A stretch of 64,000 nt of DNA from Rhodoferax mekongensis (GCF_032191775.1 NZ_CP132507.1:1885001-1949000); one strand, 5' to 3'. Positions 48,912 to 60,191 are shown, numbered from the stretch's first letter. The notes: a model not told the origin generated them from the sequence alone. Made by a program: numbers and translations.

Positions 48912-49215
48912 GCGGGGGCGCTATCGGGGAAGCGTTGGTTTCAGCGGCCAGCGTGGCACGTGCGGAGTCGGCATCAGATCGGGCGCGGCGTGCGGCTTTG
49001 CGGTGTCGCCACCAGCGGGGCACCATGCCTAGCACTCCAATCAGCAGGCCTGCAGCAAATGCGCTCAGGACCACCAGCACCATGGGCGCCGTCCATCGGG
49101 TGCCGAAGAAAAAGTGCACCGTGACGTCGCCCTGGTTGTTCAGGGCGAAGGCGAACAGGGTAAAAAAAATGGCCGCTTTAAGTAGCCACTTAAAGAGCCA
49201 TGCGATCTGTTTCAT
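48901..49215 (-). CDS. lapA: LapA-domain membrane protein (DUF1049)
   Basis: 104 aa with two membrane segments (LLKAAIFFTLFAFALNNQ and APMVLVVLSAFAAGLLIGVLGM) and a basic C-terminus, the usual LapA/YciS layout. It partners LapB in LPS assembly control. It lies between ihfB and lapB, as in most Burkholderiales. Confidence 0.92.
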   Translation of the reverse strand: MKQIAWLFKWLLKAAIFFTLFAFALNNQGDVTVHFFFGTRWTAPMVLVVLSAFAAGLLIGVLGMVPRWWRHRKAARRARSDADSARATLAAETNASPIAPPHGL

Positions 49216-49243
49216 TCATCTCCTCGTTGTCGAGGGATTCTAC

Positions 49244-49555
49244 TCAGGGTTTTGCCTTGGATTCCAGCTCCGCAGTGCGTGTGTCCACCGCTTCACGTAA
49301 AGCTTTTCCGGGCTTGAAGTGAGGCACCCGCTTTTCGGGAATGGCCACGCTTTCGCCGCTGCGGGGATTGCGTCCCATGCGGGGAGGGCGACGGTTGATG
49401 GAGAAGCTGCCGAAACCGCGGATTTCGATACGGTGGCCACGGACCAGTGCGTCATTCATGGCATCCAGAATGGCTTTCACGGCGAACTCGGCGTCGCGGT
49501 GGGTCAGCTGGCTGAAACGGTTGGCCAGTTCTTCAACGAGGTCGGAGCGGGTCAT
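49244..49555 (-). CDS. ihfB: integration host factor, beta subunit
   Basis: 103 aa from ATG 49555 ([10 protein letters not shown]); the longer frame crosses the rpsA terminator. Histone-like fold with the DNA-bending arm [42 protein letters not shown] (described in parts: arm tip RNPRSGE, C-terminal PHFKPGK). With IhfA it bends DNA for recombination and regulation. Because a terminator lies before it, it probably has its own promoter or depends on read-through. Confidence 0.96.
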   Translation of the reverse strand: MTRSDLVEELANRFSQLTHRDAEFAVKAILDAMNDALVRGHRIEIRGFGSFSINRRPPRMGRNPRSGESVAIPEKRVPHFKPGKALREAVDTRTAELESKAKP

Positions 49556-49580
49556 GGCAAGGAGCAATGGTTGGGGTAAG

Positions 49581-49615
49581 AAAAAACGACCGGTGCAGTC
49601 AAGCAACCGGTCGTT
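49581..49615 (-). terminator. rpsA terminator
   Basis: On the minus strand AACGACCGGT ... ACCGGTCGTTTTTTC forms a 9-10-bp stem with a T-run, 23 bp after the rpsA stop. Confidence 0.9.
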
Positions 49616-49637
49616 CAATCAGGTCAGCAACAACAGA

Positions 49638-51314
49638 TTAGTTGTTGTTGTCCAGCTTGGCACGCAACAAAGCGCCCAGGCTGGTAGTACCGGCGGAGCC
49701 AGTGTTCTGGTTCAGGGATTGCATGGCTTCGTTTTGGTCAGCCATGTCCTTGGCCTTGATGGACAACTGGATGTTGCGGGTCTTGCGATCCACGTTCACC
49801 ACCACAGCAGTCACTTCGTCGCCTTCTTTCAGCACGTTGCGAGCGTCTTCAACGCGGTCGCGGCTGATTTCGGAAGCGCGCAGGTAGCCCAGGATGTCGT
49901 CGCCCAGATCGATTTCAGCGCCCTTGGCGTCCACGGTCTTGACCTTACCGGTAACGGTCTGGCCCTTGTCGTTCACGGACACGAAAGTGGTGAAAGGATC
50001 GGAATCCAACTGCTTGATACCCAAGGAGATGCGCTCGCGGTCTACGTCCACGGCCAACACGATGGCTTCAACTTCCTGGCCCTTCTTGAATTCGCGCACG
50101 GCGGTTTCGCCGGATTCGTTCCAAGACAGGTCAGACAGGTGTACCAGACCGTCGATACCGGCAGCCAGACCCACGAACACGCCGAAGTCGGTGATCGACT
50201 TGATCGGGCCCTTCACGCGGTCGCCGCGCTTGGTGTTTTGTGCAAACTCTTGCCATGGGTTAGCTTTGCATTGCTTCATGCCCAAGGAGATGCGACGCTT
50301 GTCTTCGTCGATTTCCAGAACCATGACTTCGACTTCGTCACCCAGGGCAACGATCTTCGAAGGAGCAACGTTCTTGTTGGTCCAGTCCATTTCGGACACG
50401 TGCACCAAACCTTCGATTCCGGGTTCGAGTTCCACAAACGCGCCGTAGTCGGCGATGTTGGTGATCTTGCCGAACATGCGGGTACCTTGGGGGTAGCGGC
50501 GGTTCACGCCCATCCAGGGGTCGTCGCCCATTTGCTTCAGACCCAGAGACACGCGGTTCTTTTCGGTGTCGAACTTCAGGATCTTGGCTGTGATTTCCTG
50601 ACCGGCTGTCACCACTTCGGAGGGGTGACGGACGCGGCGCCATGCCATGTCAGTGATGTGCAACAGGCCGTCGATACCGCCCAGGTCCACGAACGCACCG
50701 TATTCGGTGATGTTCTTGACCACGCCTTGCACCACAGAACCTTCTTTCAGGGTATGCATCAGCTTGGCGCGCTCTTCGCCCATGGAAGCTTCCACGACAG
50801 CGCGGCGGCTCAGCACCACGTTGTTGCGCTTGCGGTCCAACTTGATAACCTTGAATTCCAAGGTCTTGTTTTCGTACGGAGACAGGTCCTTGGTAGGACG
50901 TGTGTCGACCAAAGAACCAGGCAGGAATGCGCGGATGCCGTTGACCAGAACGGTCAGACCGCCCTTGACCTTGCCGGAAGTGGTACCGGTCACGAATTCG
51001 CCGGATTCCAGGGCCTTTTCCAGGCTCATCCAGGAAGCCAGACGCTTGGCCTTGTCACGGGACAGGATGGTGTCGCCGTAGCCGTTTTCGACGGAGTCGA
51101 TAGCCACAGACACGAAGTCGCCTACTTGGACTTCGATTTCGCCCTTGTCGCTCTTGAATTCTTCGATTGGCACGTAGGCTTCAGACTTGAGGCCGGCGTT
51201 GACAACGACGAAGCTGTGCTCGATGCGGACGACTTCAGCGGTGATCACTTCACCGGTGCGCATTTCCGAGCGTTGTAGCGATTCTTCAAATAGGGCTGCG
51301 AAAGATTCAGACAT
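49638..51314 (-). CDS. rpsA: 30S ribosomal protein S1
   Basis: 558 aa from ATG 51314 ([13 protein letters not shown]). Six S1 RNA-binding repeats are visible (for example [32 protein letters not shown] and [33 protein letters not shown]). It brings mRNA to the 30S subunit. The cmk-rpsA-ihfB order is widely conserved. Codon use is highly biased, as expected for a ribosomal protein. Confidence 0.97.
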   Translation of the reverse strand: MSESFAALFEESLQRSEMRTGEVITAEVVRIEHSFVVVNAGLKSEAYVPIEEFKSDKGEIEVQVGDFVSVAIDSVENGYGDTILSRDKAKRLASWMSLEKALESGEFVTGTTSGKVKGGLTVLVNGIRAFLPGSLVDTRPTKDLSPYENKTLEFKVIKLDRKRNNVVLSRRAVVEASMGEERAKLMHTLKEGSVVQGVVKNITEYGAFVDLGGIDGLLHITDMAWRRVRHPSEVVTAGQEITAKILKFDTEKNRVSLGLKQMGDDPWMGVNRRYPQGTRMFGKITNIADYGAFVELEPGIEGLVHVSEMDWTNKNVAPSKIVALGDEVEVMVLEIDEDKRRISLGMKQCKANPWQEFAQNTKRGDRVKGPIKSITDFGVFVGLAAGIDGLVHLSDLSWNESGETAVREFKKGQEVEAIVLAVDVDRERISLGIKQLDSDPFTTFVSVNDKGQTVTGKVKTVDAKGAEIDLGDDILGYLRASEISRDRVEDARNVLKEGDEVTAVVVNVDRKTRNIQLSIKAKDMADQNEAMQSLNQNTGSAGTTSLGALLRAKLDNNN

Positions 51315-51430
51315 GAGTTTTGCGGTTGGTACCGCGGGGTTAAGTTGTTGAACCCCACAGCTTCTGGTGTGAACCGGTGCGCTGACGCGCGAGGGAAGCA
51401 ATGGGGGCCAGGTTGCTTTTCAGGCCGGGG

Positions 51431-53428
51431 CTAGAAAGGCTGTTTGCTCTGCCACCAGTCCAGCACGGTTTGAACAGACGCTTCGACTGTCAAATCCGAG
51501 TTATCAAGCAACAAGGCATCTTGCGCAGGCTTCAGGGGGGCAACAGTCCGGGAGGAGTCCCGGGCGTCGCGCGCCTCCAAGTCGGCACGAAGATCGTCGA
51601 GTGTAGCGGGAATTCCCTTTGAAATCAACTGCTTATGGCGACGCTCCGCACGGCAGGCCGCGCTGGCCGTCAAATAGACCTTCAAAGGGGCTTCCGGGAA
51701 GATGACCGTGCCCATGTCGCGGCCATCGGCAACCAGGCCCGGAAGTTTGCGGAAATTGCGCTGCAAATCAATCAAAGCGGCACGAACGGCCGGGAACGCA
51801 GACACTTTGGAGGCGTTCATGCCCGCTTCTTCGGTGCGAATCGCGTCGCTCACATCTTCGTCGGCCAGCCAGATGTGGCTGCCTTCAAAGTGAATGGGCA
51901 GGCTTTGCAGCAGAGCCACGATAGCCGCTTCATTGGCCGCTTCCAATGCTATGTCCGCACGGCTGGCCGCCAGGCCGGTAATGCGGTAGAGCGAGCCGGA
52001 GTCCAGAAAGTGGTAACCCAATTTTTCTGCCAGAACCGCAGCCAAGGTACCTTTGCCGGAGGCCGTGGGGCCATCGACGCAGATCACCGGAATGTTCCGT
52101 GTATCTGCCGTGGCCACAGAAAAGAGAGCTTCAAAGTAATCCGGGAATGTTTTGGCTACGCACTTGGGGTCTTCAATCCGCACCGGCACTTGGGCGGGGT
52201 TGAAAGCAGCCAATGAGAAGCACATGGCTACGCGGTGGTCGTCATAGGTATGGATGCTCGCAGCTTTCCAGCCGGCCATACCGGCCGGAGGCGTGACTTG
52301 GATGTAGTCCTGACCTTCGACGACGGTGGCGCCCAACTTGCGCAGCTCGGTGGCCATTGCGGCAATCCGGTCAGTTTCCTTCACGCGCCAGCTGGCAATG
52401 TTGCGCAGATTGGTGGTGCCATCGGCATACAGTGCCATGACCGCCAACGTCATGGCTGCGTCGGGGATGTGGTTGCAATCCAGGTCGATCGCTTTGAGTG
52501 GCCACGCCCCCCGCTGAATGTGCAGCCAGTTCGGGCCGCTTTCGATCTTTGCACCCATGGCCTGTGCGGCTTCCATGAAGCGGATGTCGCCCTGGATGGA
52601 GTCGGCGCCTACACCTTGAATTTTGATGCCATTGTGGCCATTGGCGCCCGTAGATAGTGCGCCAAGCGCTATGAAATAGCTAGCACTGGAAGCATCGGCT
52701 TCCACATGAATGTCACCTGGTGAACGCAACTTGGCACCCGCTGGAATGGTGAACCGCTCCCAGTCATCACGCCGGACCTGCACGCCAAAGCGTGCCAAGA
52801 GATTCAGGGTGATTTCAATATAGGGGCGGGAAATCAGTTCGCCCACCACCTCAATCACGATGTCTTTGGTGGCCACCAGCGGCAGCGCCATCAGCAGGGC
52901 TGTCAGGAATTGGCTGGAGACATCGCCACGGACCTTGATGGGTGCGTCGAGCTGCAAGGCTGGCGCGCCCAGCTTCAATGGCGGGTAACCCTCGTTGCCC
53001 AAATAGTCAATGGCGCACCCCAGCTGGCGCAAAGCGTCCACCAGGTCGCCAATGGGCCGCTCGTGCATACGCGGTACGCCGCTGAGTTCAAAGTCGCCGC
53101 CGACCACCGCGAGTGCGGCGGTCAATGGGCGCATGGCAGTACCTGCATTGCCCAAAAACAGTTTGGCGGAGTCGTTGGGCAACTTCCCGCCCAAACCGGT
53201 GATCTTGACGATGGCGCCCGACTGCTCCACAGCACAGCCCAAGGTACGCAGTGCGATCAGCATCACGCGGGTGTCGTCGGAGTCCAGCAGGTCGTGGATG
53301 GTCGTAGTGCCCTCGCTCATGGCGGCGAGCAGCAGCACGCGGTTGGAAATGCTTTTGGAGCCGGGAAGCGTGACCGCGCCAGCAGCGTGGGCCAAGGGTG
53401 GCAGGTCGAGGAATGCGGTGGAAAACAT
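51431..53428 (-). CDS. aroA-cmk: fused 3-phosphoshikimate 1-carboxyvinyltransferase / cytidylate kinase
   Basis: 665 aa, two enzymes in one chain. Residues 1-435 are EPSP synthase (PGSKSISNR at 22-30, [10 protein letters not shown] at 92-101, [26 protein letters not shown]), making EPSP from shikimate 3-phosphate and PEP. Residues about 445-665 are CMP kinase ([45 protein letters not shown]). The fusion is known in Burkholderiales. The start overlaps the tyrA stop (TAATG). A 42-bp repeat copy encodes about residues 250-262. Confidence 0.96.
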   Translation of the reverse strand: MFSTAFLDLPPLAHAAGAVTLPGSKSISNRVLLLAAMSEGTTTIHDLLDSDDTRVMLIALRTLGCAVEQSGAIVKITGLGGKLPNDSAKLFLGNAGTAMRPLTAALAVVGGDFELSGVPRMHERPIGDLVDALRQLGCAIDYLGNEGYPPLKLGAPALQLDAPIKVRGDVSSQFLTALLMALPLVATKDIVIEVVGELISRPYIEITLNLLARFGVQVRRDDWERFTIPAGAKLRSPGDIHVEADASSASYFIALGALSTGANGHNGIKIQGVGADSIQGDIRFMEAAQAMGAKIESGPNWLHIQRGAWPLKAIDLDCNHIPDAAMTLAVMALYADGTTNLRNIASWRVKETDRIAAMATELRKLGATVVEGQDYIQVTPPAGMAGWKAASIHTYDDHRVAMCFSLAAFNPAQVPVRIEDPKCVAKTFPDYFEALFSVATADTRNIPVICVDGPTASGKGTLAAVLAEKLGYHFLDSGSLYRITGLAASRADIALEAANEAAIVALLQSLPIHFEGSHIWLADEDVSDAIRTEEAGMNASKVSAFPAVRAALIDLQRNFRKLPGLVADGRDMGTVIFPEAPLKVYLTASAACRAERRHKQLISKGIPATLDDLRADLEARDARDSSRTVAPLKPAQDALLLDNSDLTVEASVQTVLDWWQSKQPF
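52643..52680 (+). repeat. 42-bp interspersed repeat, copy 9 (inside aroA-cmk)
   Basis: GGCGCCCGTAGATAGTGCGC + CAAGCGCTATGAAATAGC keeps GGCGCC, TGCGC, GCTATGAAATAGC and their order. On the minus strand it encodes [13 protein letters not shown] in the EPSP synthase domain, in a segment slightly longer than in the E. coli enzyme. Part of the match may come from the conserved ASSASYF motif. Confidence 0.55.
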
Positions 53429-54303
53429 TATTTGTTGAGCTTGGTCGCCATGGTCCAGTTGGCGCGTGTGTTGCTAGCCTGTTCGATCAGGCCCTCCAGC
53501 GCGTCGCCGTTGCCACTGGAAATCATCAGCTCCATGGCTTGCAGGGTGCGTTGGAAAACTTTGCTTTGCGCCAACAGTTCTTCGCGGTTGGAGATCATGA
53601 TGTCGCGCCAGATTTTGGGATCGCCTGCAGCGATGCGTGTGAAGTCCCGGAAACCCGGTCCGGCCAGCGACAGGTAGTCTTGGCCCTGCGGCTGGCTGGT
53701 GATGCCGTTCATGAGCGCAAAGGCAATCAAATGGGGCAAGTGGCTTACCGCCGCAAAAGCGGCATCGTGCTGCTCGGGCGACATTTTCAGCACCCGGCAG
53801 CCGAGTGCGGTCCAGACATCGACGGCCTTTTGCAGCTGCACGGTAAACGTGCGTTCAATCGGGGTCAGGATGATCTGCTTGCCGGCGTACAGGTCAGGGT
53901 CGGCATGTTCCACACCTGAGAGTTCTTTGCCGGCAATAGGGTGTGCCGGCACGAAGGAGCCAATATGCTCACGCAGGCCGCGGCGGCCTGCGTCGATCAC
54001 GTCGCGCTTGGTGGAGCCCACATCCATGATCAGCATGCTGGGGGTGACCAAATGCTTGATGGCTTTGAAAGTAGCTTCAGTGGCAGACACGGGCACCGCG
54101 ATCAGCACGATATCGGCGCCAGACACCGCCAACAGCGCAGAGGGGGCTTCGATGTCGATCACGCCCATCTGCCGGGCACGCTCGGTGGTGGAGGGCGATT
54201 TGCTGTAGCCGACGACGCGCTTTACCAGCCCTGCGCGCTTGAGCGCCAGGGCGAAGGAGCCGCCCATCAAGCCGCAACCAATCAGACCGAGTTGTTCAAA
54301 CAT
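53428..54303 (-). CDS. tyrA: prephenate dehydrogenase
   Basis: 291 aa without a chorismate mutase domain. The NAD-binding start is [20 protein letters not shown], followed by [29 protein letters not shown] and [14 protein letters not shown] with the catalytic His. It converts prephenate to 4-hydroxyphenylpyruvate for tyrosine. Its stop overlaps the aroA start and it follows pheA by 21 bp. Confidence 0.95.
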   Translation of the reverse strand: MFEQLGLIGCGLMGGSFALALKRAGLVKRVVGYSKSPSTTERARQMGVIDIEAPSALLAVSGADIVLIAVPVSATEATFKAIKHLVTPSMLIMDVGSTKRDVIDAGRRGLREHIGSFVPAHPIAGKELSGVEHADPDLYAGKQIILTPIERTFTVQLQKAVDVWTALGCRVLKMSPEQHDAAFAAVSHLPHLIAFALMNGITSQPQGQDYLSLAGPGFRDFTRIAAGDPKIWRDIMISNREELLAQSKVFQRTLQAMELMISSGNGDALEGLIEQASNTRANWTMATKLNK

Positions 54304-54324
54304 AGTGGGTGTCCTGCAGTCCGC

Positions 54325-55407
54325 TCAGTCTGCCAAAGGGTAGGTGCCCAGCACCTTGTAGAAGGCACACAGACCGGCAAGATCCTTCAGCGCAGCGGCC
54401 ACATGGGGCTGCGAAGGGTGACCCTGCAAATCGATGTAGAAGTAGTACTCCCACTGGCCACTGCGGGCCGGGCGGGATTCAAAGCGTGTCATGGACACGC
54501 CGTGTTGTTTGAGGGGCACCAGCATGTCGTGGACCGCGCCCGGCTTGTTGGGCACCGAAACCACCAGGCTGGTGCAGTCCTTGCCTGACGCTTGCGGCGC
54601 CGGCAGCACGCTGGGTAGGCACACCACGACAAAACGGGTGCGGTTGAAGGCCTCGTCTTGGATGGCATGTGCCGCTGTATGCAGGCCGAACTCGGACCCC
54701 GCACGTTCACTCGCAATGCCCGCCCAAGCAGGGTTGGAGGCCGCCAAGCGTGCGCCCTCTGCGTTGCTGGAGACGGCGCGCCGCTCGGCATGGGGCAAGT
54801 GGGTGCTGAGCCATTGCTGGCATTGCGCCAAAGCTTGCGGGTGCGCGAGCACCACTTCAATGCCTTCCAACGAGGCGGTAGTGCGCAGCAAATGGTGGCG
54901 CACCAGCAGGCTGATTTCGCCCACGATGTGCAGCGGGGAGTTCAGCAGCAGATCAAGCGAGCGCGTGACGACGCCCTCGGTGCTGTTTTCTACCGGAACT
55001 ACGCCAAACTCGGCAGAGCCTGCGGTCGCGGCGTGGAACACCTCGTCAAAGTTGGCGCAGGGCACATGGGTGATGCTGGAGCCGAAGAAGCGCAGTGCAG
55101 CTTCTTCACTGAACGTGCCTTTGGGGCCGAGATAGGCCACGCGTTGCGGTGCTTCCAGCGCCCGGCAAGCAGACATGATTTCGCGCCAGATCACGGCGAC
55201 GCTGCTGTTCTTGAGCGCGCCATCGTTGGCAGACTGCAGCGTCTGGATGACCTGTGCTTCACGCTCGGGGCGGAAGACTGCCGAGCCTTCCACTTTTTTG
55301 ATTTCGCCCACTTCGTGCGCCAAGGCAGCACGGCGGTTCAGCAGGTTGAGGAGCTCGATGTCCAGTGCGTCAATCAGGACGCGGAGTTCGGGGAGTGTTC
55401 GTGCCAT
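54325..55407 (-). CDS. pheA: bifunctional chorismate mutase / prephenate dehydratase (P-protein)
   Basis: 360 aa: chorismate mutase (about 1-90, LRVLIDALDIELLNLLNRRAALAHEVGEIK), prephenate dehydratase (about 95-270, YLGPKGTFSEEAALRFFG, NSTEGVVTRSLDLL, NRTRFVVV) and a C-terminal ACT domain (SLVVSVPNKPGAVHDML, SMTRFESRP) for phenylalanine feedback. It makes phenylpyruvate. It sits 8 bp after serC, with no hisC between pheA and tyrA as seen in some relatives. Confidence 0.96.
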   Translation of the reverse strand: MARTLPELRVLIDALDIELLNLLNRRAALAHEVGEIKKVEGSAVFRPEREAQVIQTLQSANDGALKNSSVAVIWREIMSACRALEAPQRVAYLGPKGTFSEEAALRFFGSSITHVPCANFDEVFHAATAGSAEFGVVPVENSTEGVVTRSLDLLLNSPLHIVGEISLLVRHHLLRTTASLEGIEVVLAHPQALAQCQQWLSTHLPHAERRAVSSNAEGARLAASNPAWAGIASERAGSEFGLHTAAHAIQDEAFNRTRFVVVCLPSVLPAPQASGKDCTSLVVSVPNKPGAVHDMLVPLKQHGVSMTRFESRPARSGQWEYYFYIDLQGHPSQPHVAAALKDLAGLCAFYKVLGTYPLAD

Positions 55408-55415
55408 GGTGTGCC

Positions 55416-56555
55416 TCAGCCGTGGGTTCGCTCGAACTCGCGCATGTACGCCACCAGCGCCTGCACGCCTTCCAGCGGGATGGCGTTGTAAATGCTGGCG
55501 CGCATACCGCCGACCGACTTGTGACCTTTGAGCTGCAGCAAACCCGCTTCTTTGGCGCCGGTCAGGAACGCATCGTTCAGGCTTTCATTGCGCAGGAAGA
55601 AGGGCACATTCATGCGGGAGCGGGCATTGCGTGCCACGCCGTTGATGTAGAAGCCGGATGCGTCAATGGTCTCGTACAGCAACTCGGCCTTGGCGATGTT
55701 GCGTGCCTCCATGGCCGCGATCCCTGTCAGCCCATTCTCACCCTGGCGCTTGAGCCACTTGAACACCAGCCCTGCCATGTAAATGGAGTACGTGGGTGGG
55801 GTGTTGTACATGGAGCCGTTGTCAGCCACGGTTTTGTAGTCAAACGCGCTGGGGCAAACGCTCTGGGCATGGCCCAGCAGGTCTTCGCGCACTACCACCA
55901 GGGTCAGGCCCGCGGGACCCAGGTTCTTTTGTGCGCCGCCAAAAGCCAAGCCCACGCGACTCCAGTCCACCGGACGGGATGCGACGTGGGAGGAGAAGTC
56001 AATCACCAGCTCGGCTTTAGACCCCAGCGCCTTCAGGTCGGGCAGGCTCTGGAACTCGATGCCGTTGATGGTTTCGTTGCTGCAGATGTGCACATAGCTG
56101 GCCTCATCGCGCAGCTCCCAGCTGGCCGCAGGAGGAATAGCGGTAAAGCCATCGGCTTTGCCCGTAGCGGCCAAGTGGGCGCTGCAGTATTTGCCTGCTT
56201 CCTTGAGCGACTTTTCACTCCAGGTTCCGGTGACCACGAAGTCCGCGGCACCATTGCCACTGGTGGCACGCAGGCGGCTCAGGTTCAAGGGCACAATGGC
56301 ATTTTCAGCCAGCCCCCCGCCCTGCATGAACAGGATCTTGAAGTTCGCAGGCACCGCCAGCAACTCACGCAAGTCAGCCTCTGCAGCTTCATAGATGCTC
56401 AGGAACTCTTTGCCACGGTGGCTCATTTCCATCACGCCCATGCCGCTGAGACGGCCGTTGGCATCGGGCCAGTTCAGCATTTCAGCAGCGGCTTGTTCCA
56501 ACACTTCGGCTGGCATGGCGGCCGGTCCGGCCGAGAAGTTGTAGGGGCGTTGCAT
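55416..56555 (-). CDS. serC: phosphoserine aminotransferase
   Basis: 379 aa from ATG 56555 ([15 protein letters not shown]); the longer frame crosses a repeat. PLP-dependent fold-type I enzyme with [25 protein letters not shown] and the PLP-lysine region [14 protein letters not shown]. It makes phosphoserine, and in some bacteria acts in pyridoxal synthesis. Follows gyrA, a conserved pairing. Confidence 0.96.
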   Translation of the reverse strand: MQRPYNFSAGPAAMPAEVLEQAAAEMLNWPDANGRLSGMGVMEMSHRGKEFLSIYEAAEADLRELLAVPANFKILFMQGGGLAENAIVPLNLSRLRATSGNGAADFVVTGTWSEKSLKEAGKYCSAHLAATGKADGFTAIPPAASWELRDEASYVHICSNETINGIEFQSLPDLKALGSKAELVIDFSSHVASRPVDWSRVGLAFGGAQKNLGPAGLTLVVVREDLLGHAQSVCPSAFDYKTVADNGSMYNTPPTYSIYMAGLVFKWLKRQGENGLTGIAAMEARNIAKAELLYETIDASGFYINGVARNARSRMNVPFFLRNESLNDAFLTGAKEAGLLQLKGHKSVGGMRASIYNAIPLEGVQALVAYMREFERTHG

Positions 56556-56584
56556 CAGTGGTTTTTTGGATGAAATCGGGCTCT

Positions 56585-56626
56585 GGCGCCTATGGAATGT
56601 GCGGGAGTAGCTATCAAAATGATAGT
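56585..56626 (+). repeat. 42-bp interspersed repeat, copy 10
   Basis: GGCGCCTATGGAATGTGCGG + GAGTAGCTATCAAAATGATAG lies between the gyrA stop and the serC start, touching the last base of the gyrA stop codon. The terminal CTATCAAAATGATAG hairpin is complete. Confidence 0.85.
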
Positions 56627-59279
56627 TATTCAGCGGTAGGCGCATCTCCTTCGGTACCGGCGGCTGTGTCGTCGCCTTCACCTGCATCGGTCGGATTGGC
56701 GTCGTTTTCCACGATGCGCTGCAGACCGCTCAGCTTGGAGCCTTCGTCCAAGCCGATCAGCGTCACGCCCTGGGTCGCACGACCCATTTCACGGATCTCA
56801 CTCACACGGGTGCGCACCAACACGCCCTTGTCGGTGATCAGCATGATTTCGTCTTCGGCGTGCACCAAGGTTGCGGCCACGACCTTGCCGTTGCGCTCGG
56901 ATTGCTGGATGGCAATCATGCCCTTGGTACCGCGGCCATGGCGGGTGTATTCGGTGATATTGGTGCGCTTGCCGTAGCCGTTTTCGGTGGCGGTCAACAC
57001 GCTTTGATGCTCGTCTTCAGCGACCAGCATGGCGATCACGCTCTGGCCTTCATCGAGCATCATGCCGCGCACGCCACGTGCATTGCGGCCCATGGGGCGC
57101 ACATCGTTTTCGTCAAAGCGCACGGCCTTGCCGCCGTCGCTGAACAACATCACGTCGTGCTTGCCGTCGGTCAGTGCCGCACCGATCAGGAAGTCGCCTT
57201 CGTCAAGGTCCACGGCAATGATGCCGGCCTTGCGCGGGTTACTGAATTCGTCGAGCGCCGTCTTCTTGACCGTGCCCATGCTGGTGGACATGAACACATA
57301 CTGGTCGGCAGGGAAGCTGCGCTTCTCGCCGGTGAGCGCCAGCACCACCGTGATTTTTTCGCCCTCTTGCAAGGGGAACATGTTCACGATGGGGCGGCCG
57401 CGGGAACCGCGTGAACCTTGCGGCACCTCCCAGACCTTGAGCCAGTACAAGCGGCCGCGGTTAGAGAAGCACAGGATGTAGTCGTGGGTATTGGCTACAA
57501 AGAGCTGGTCCACCCAATCGTCTTCTTTGGTGGCAGTGGCTTGCTTGCCCCGGCCGCCGCGCTTCTGGGCACGGTACTCATGCAGGGGCTGGCTCTTGAT
57601 GTAACCGCTGTGGCTCATCGTGACCACCATGTCGGTGGGAGTGATCAGGTCTTCGGTAGACAGGTCGAACGAGGAGTGCTCGACCAGGCTGCGGCGCGCG
57701 CCGATCTTGGTCTGGCCGAATTCCTGTTTCACATGGCCCAGTTCTTCGCCAATGATCACCGCCACGCGTGCGGGCTTGGCCAGGATATCCAGCAGGTCTT
57801 CGATCTCTGCCATCACGTCTTTGTACTCGGCGACGATCTTGTCTTGCTCCAGGCCGGTAAGGCGTTGCAGGCGCATTTGCAGAATCTCCTGCGCCTGCGT
57901 TTCTGACAGGCGGTACAGGCCGTCGTTGCCCATGCCGAATTCTTTTTCCAGGCCTTCGGGACGGTAGTCATCCGCATTCACTACTCCACCGTCGGCACGG
58001 GTGCGGGTCAACATTTCGCGTACCAGCTTGCTGTCCCAAGGGCGGTTCATCAGTTCGGTTTTTGCTACCGGCGGGGTGGGCGATTCACGGATGATGCGGA
58101 TAAAGTCGTCGATGTTGGCCAGCGCCACCGCCAAGCCTTCCAGTACATGGCCACGCTCGCGGGCTTTGCGCAGGTTGAACACGGTGCGGCGTGTCACCAC
58201 CTCACGGCGGTGGTTCAGGAAGACCTCGATCAGGTCCTTCAGGTTGCACAGCTTGGGCTGGCCGTTCACCAATGCCACCATATTGATGCCGAAGGTGTCC
58301 TGCAGCTGGGTTTGCTTGTACAGGTTGTTGAGCACCACTTCAGGCACTTCACCGCGCTTGAGTTCGATGACCAGGCGCATGCCGGACTTGTCGGACTCAT
58401 CCTGGATGTGGCTGATGCCTTCGATCTTCTTTTCGTGCACCAGCTCTGCCATGCGCTCTTGCAAGGTCTTTTTGTTGACCTGGTAGGGCAGCTCGTCCAC
58501 GATGATGGCCTGACGCTGGCCTTTGTCGATGTCTTCAAAGTGGCAACGTGCGCGCATGACCACCCGGCCGCGGCCCGTGCGGTAGCCGTCCTTCACACCC
58601 TGAATGCCATAGATGATGCCGGCGGTAGGGAAGTCAGGAGCCGGAATGATGTCCATCAGCTCGTCGATAGAGGCTTCCGGGTTCTTCAGCAAGTGCAGGC
58701 ATGCATCCACGACCTCATTGAGGTTGTGGGGGGGATGTTGGTGGCCATACCCACGGCAATGCCGCCCGAACCGTTGACCAACAGGTTGGGAATGCGGGTG
58801 GGCATGACCAAGGGCTCTGATTCGGAACCGTCATAGTTGGGGCCGAAATCCACGGTTTCCTTGTCCAGATCGGCCAGCAATTCGTGGGCAATTTTTGCCA
58901 AGCGAATCTCGGTGTAACGCATAGCCGCGGCACTGTCGCCATCCACAGATCCGAAATTGCCCTGACCGTCCACCAGCATGTGACGCATAGAAAAGTCCTG
59001 CGCCATACGAACGATGGTGTCGTACACCGACTGGTCGCCGTGCGGGTGGTACTTACCGATCACATCGCCCACGATACGTGCAGACTTCTTGTAAGCACGG
59101 TTCCAGTCGTTGTTGAGCTCATGCATCGCATAGAGCACACGTCGGTGCACGGGCTTTAAGCCGTCCCGTGCATCGGGCAGCGCCCGGCCTACGATCACGC
59201 TCATGGCGTAGTCGAGGTAGCTGCGGCGCATTTCCTCTTCAAGACTGATGGGCAGTGTTTCTTTGGCGAACTGGGTCAT
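56626..59279 (-). CDS. gyrA: DNA gyrase subunit A, reading frame broken by one base
   Basis: Two frames together give a normal GyrA of about 880 residues. The first (start ATG 59279) runs through [38 protein letters not shown] and the catalytic Tyr in [11 protein letters not shown] to GMATNIPP. The second continues as [20 protein letters not shown] and holds the rest, including the GyrA-box region. The switch is at a run of seven C (minus strand, 58728-58734); eight would restore [16 protein letters not shown]. gyrA is essential, so this is most likely a sequencing or assembly error. Confidence 0.93.
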
Positions 59280-59516
59280 GTTGGGTATCTGTCTATCAAT
59301 GTCGAGGACAACCTTGGATTCTACGGCCGCAGGCATGTCGCTTCATTGCAACAAATTTGCCATGTGTGGCCCTCGTTACTCCGGGGTTACCAACGAGCTT
59401 CAAATCGGTGCGCACGCTATGGCACAATGGCGAGAACGTCTTTGGTGCATCAGCCTTGGGGCGTCACAAAATTAATCGCAGCTTGCTGCAGTCTTTGCCG
59501 TAACTAGGAAGGTCTC
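59280..59516. promoter_or_regulatory. divergent spacer between gyrA and the OmpA-family gene
   Basis: 237 bp with no gene. AGGAAGG just before 59517 is a strong ribosome-binding site for the OmpA-family gene. Promoters for both directions must lie here, but I see no hexamer pair good enough to name. Confidence 0.4.
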
Positions 59517-60170
59517 ATGAAACAATTGAACAAAGTAGCAGCCTTGATCGCTACCGCCGTATTGGCATCTGCCGCTGGCGCTCAAGAAATCCACAACTGG
59601 CGTAGCGCTTCCGGCGACGTGTGGAAAAACGTTGACGGCCAATGCTGGCGCGATGCCAGCTGGACTCCAGCTACTGCTGCTGCTGGTTGCGACGGCGCGA
59701 TCGTGGCTCCTAAGGCTGCCGCTCCTGCACCCGCAGCAGCTCCCGCACCTGCCGCAGCTCCTGCACCTGCTGCCGCTCCTGCACCCGCAGCAGCGCCTGC
59801 TGCCGCAGCCGCCGCAAGCAAGGTAACTTACGCTGCTGACGCTTTCTTTGACTTTGACAAATCTGTGTTGAAGGCTGAAGGCAAAGCCAAGTTGGACGAC
59901 CTGGTTTCCAAGGTCAAGGCCATCAATCTGGAAGTCATCATTGCTGTGGGTCACACCGACGCTACTGGCGACGACTCCTACAACCAGAAGCTGTCTGTTG
60001 CACGTTCCGAAGCTGTGAAGGCTTACTTGGTGTCCAAGGGCATCGAAAAGAACCGCGTTTACACAGAAGGCAAGGGCGAGAAGCAACCTGTTGCTGACAA
60101 CAAGACCAAAGAAGGCCGCGCTAAGAACCGTCGCGTGGAAATCGAAGTGGTTGGCACACGCTCCAAGTAA
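59517..60170 (+). CDS. OmpA-family outer-membrane / peptidoglycan-binding protein
   Basis: 217 aa: signal peptide (1-22, cut after AGA), a short N-terminal segment with two Cys (DGQCWRDASW ... AAGCDGA), an Ala-Pro linker made of tandem APAPAA units (about 65-98; DNA repeat near 59715-59810), and a C-terminal OmpA domain with FDFDKSVLKAEGKAKLDDL, VGHTDATGDDSYNQKLSVARSEAVKAYL (in part) and GRAKNRRVEIEV, the peptidoglycan-binding signature. It has no beta-barrel. Strong Shine-Dalgarno and optimal codons suggest high expression. Confidence 0.94.
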   Translation: MKQLNKVAALIATAVLASAAGAQEIHNWRSASGDVWKNVDGQCWRDASWTPATAAAGCDGAIVAPKAAAPAPAAAPAPAAAPAPAAAPAPAAAPAAAAAASKVTYAADAFFDFDKSVLKAEGKAKLDDLVSKVKAINLEVIIAVGHTDATGDDSYNQKLSVARSEAVKAYLVSKGIEKNRVYTEGKGEKQPVADNKTKEGRAKNRRVEIEVVGTRSK

Positions 60171-60191
60171 TCTGTTCTCTTGAACGATTCG

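Noticed and set aside
58690-58760. Programmed frameshift as normal gyrA expression
   Set aside because: A one-base change in a seven-base homopolymer of an essential gene is better explained by sequence error.
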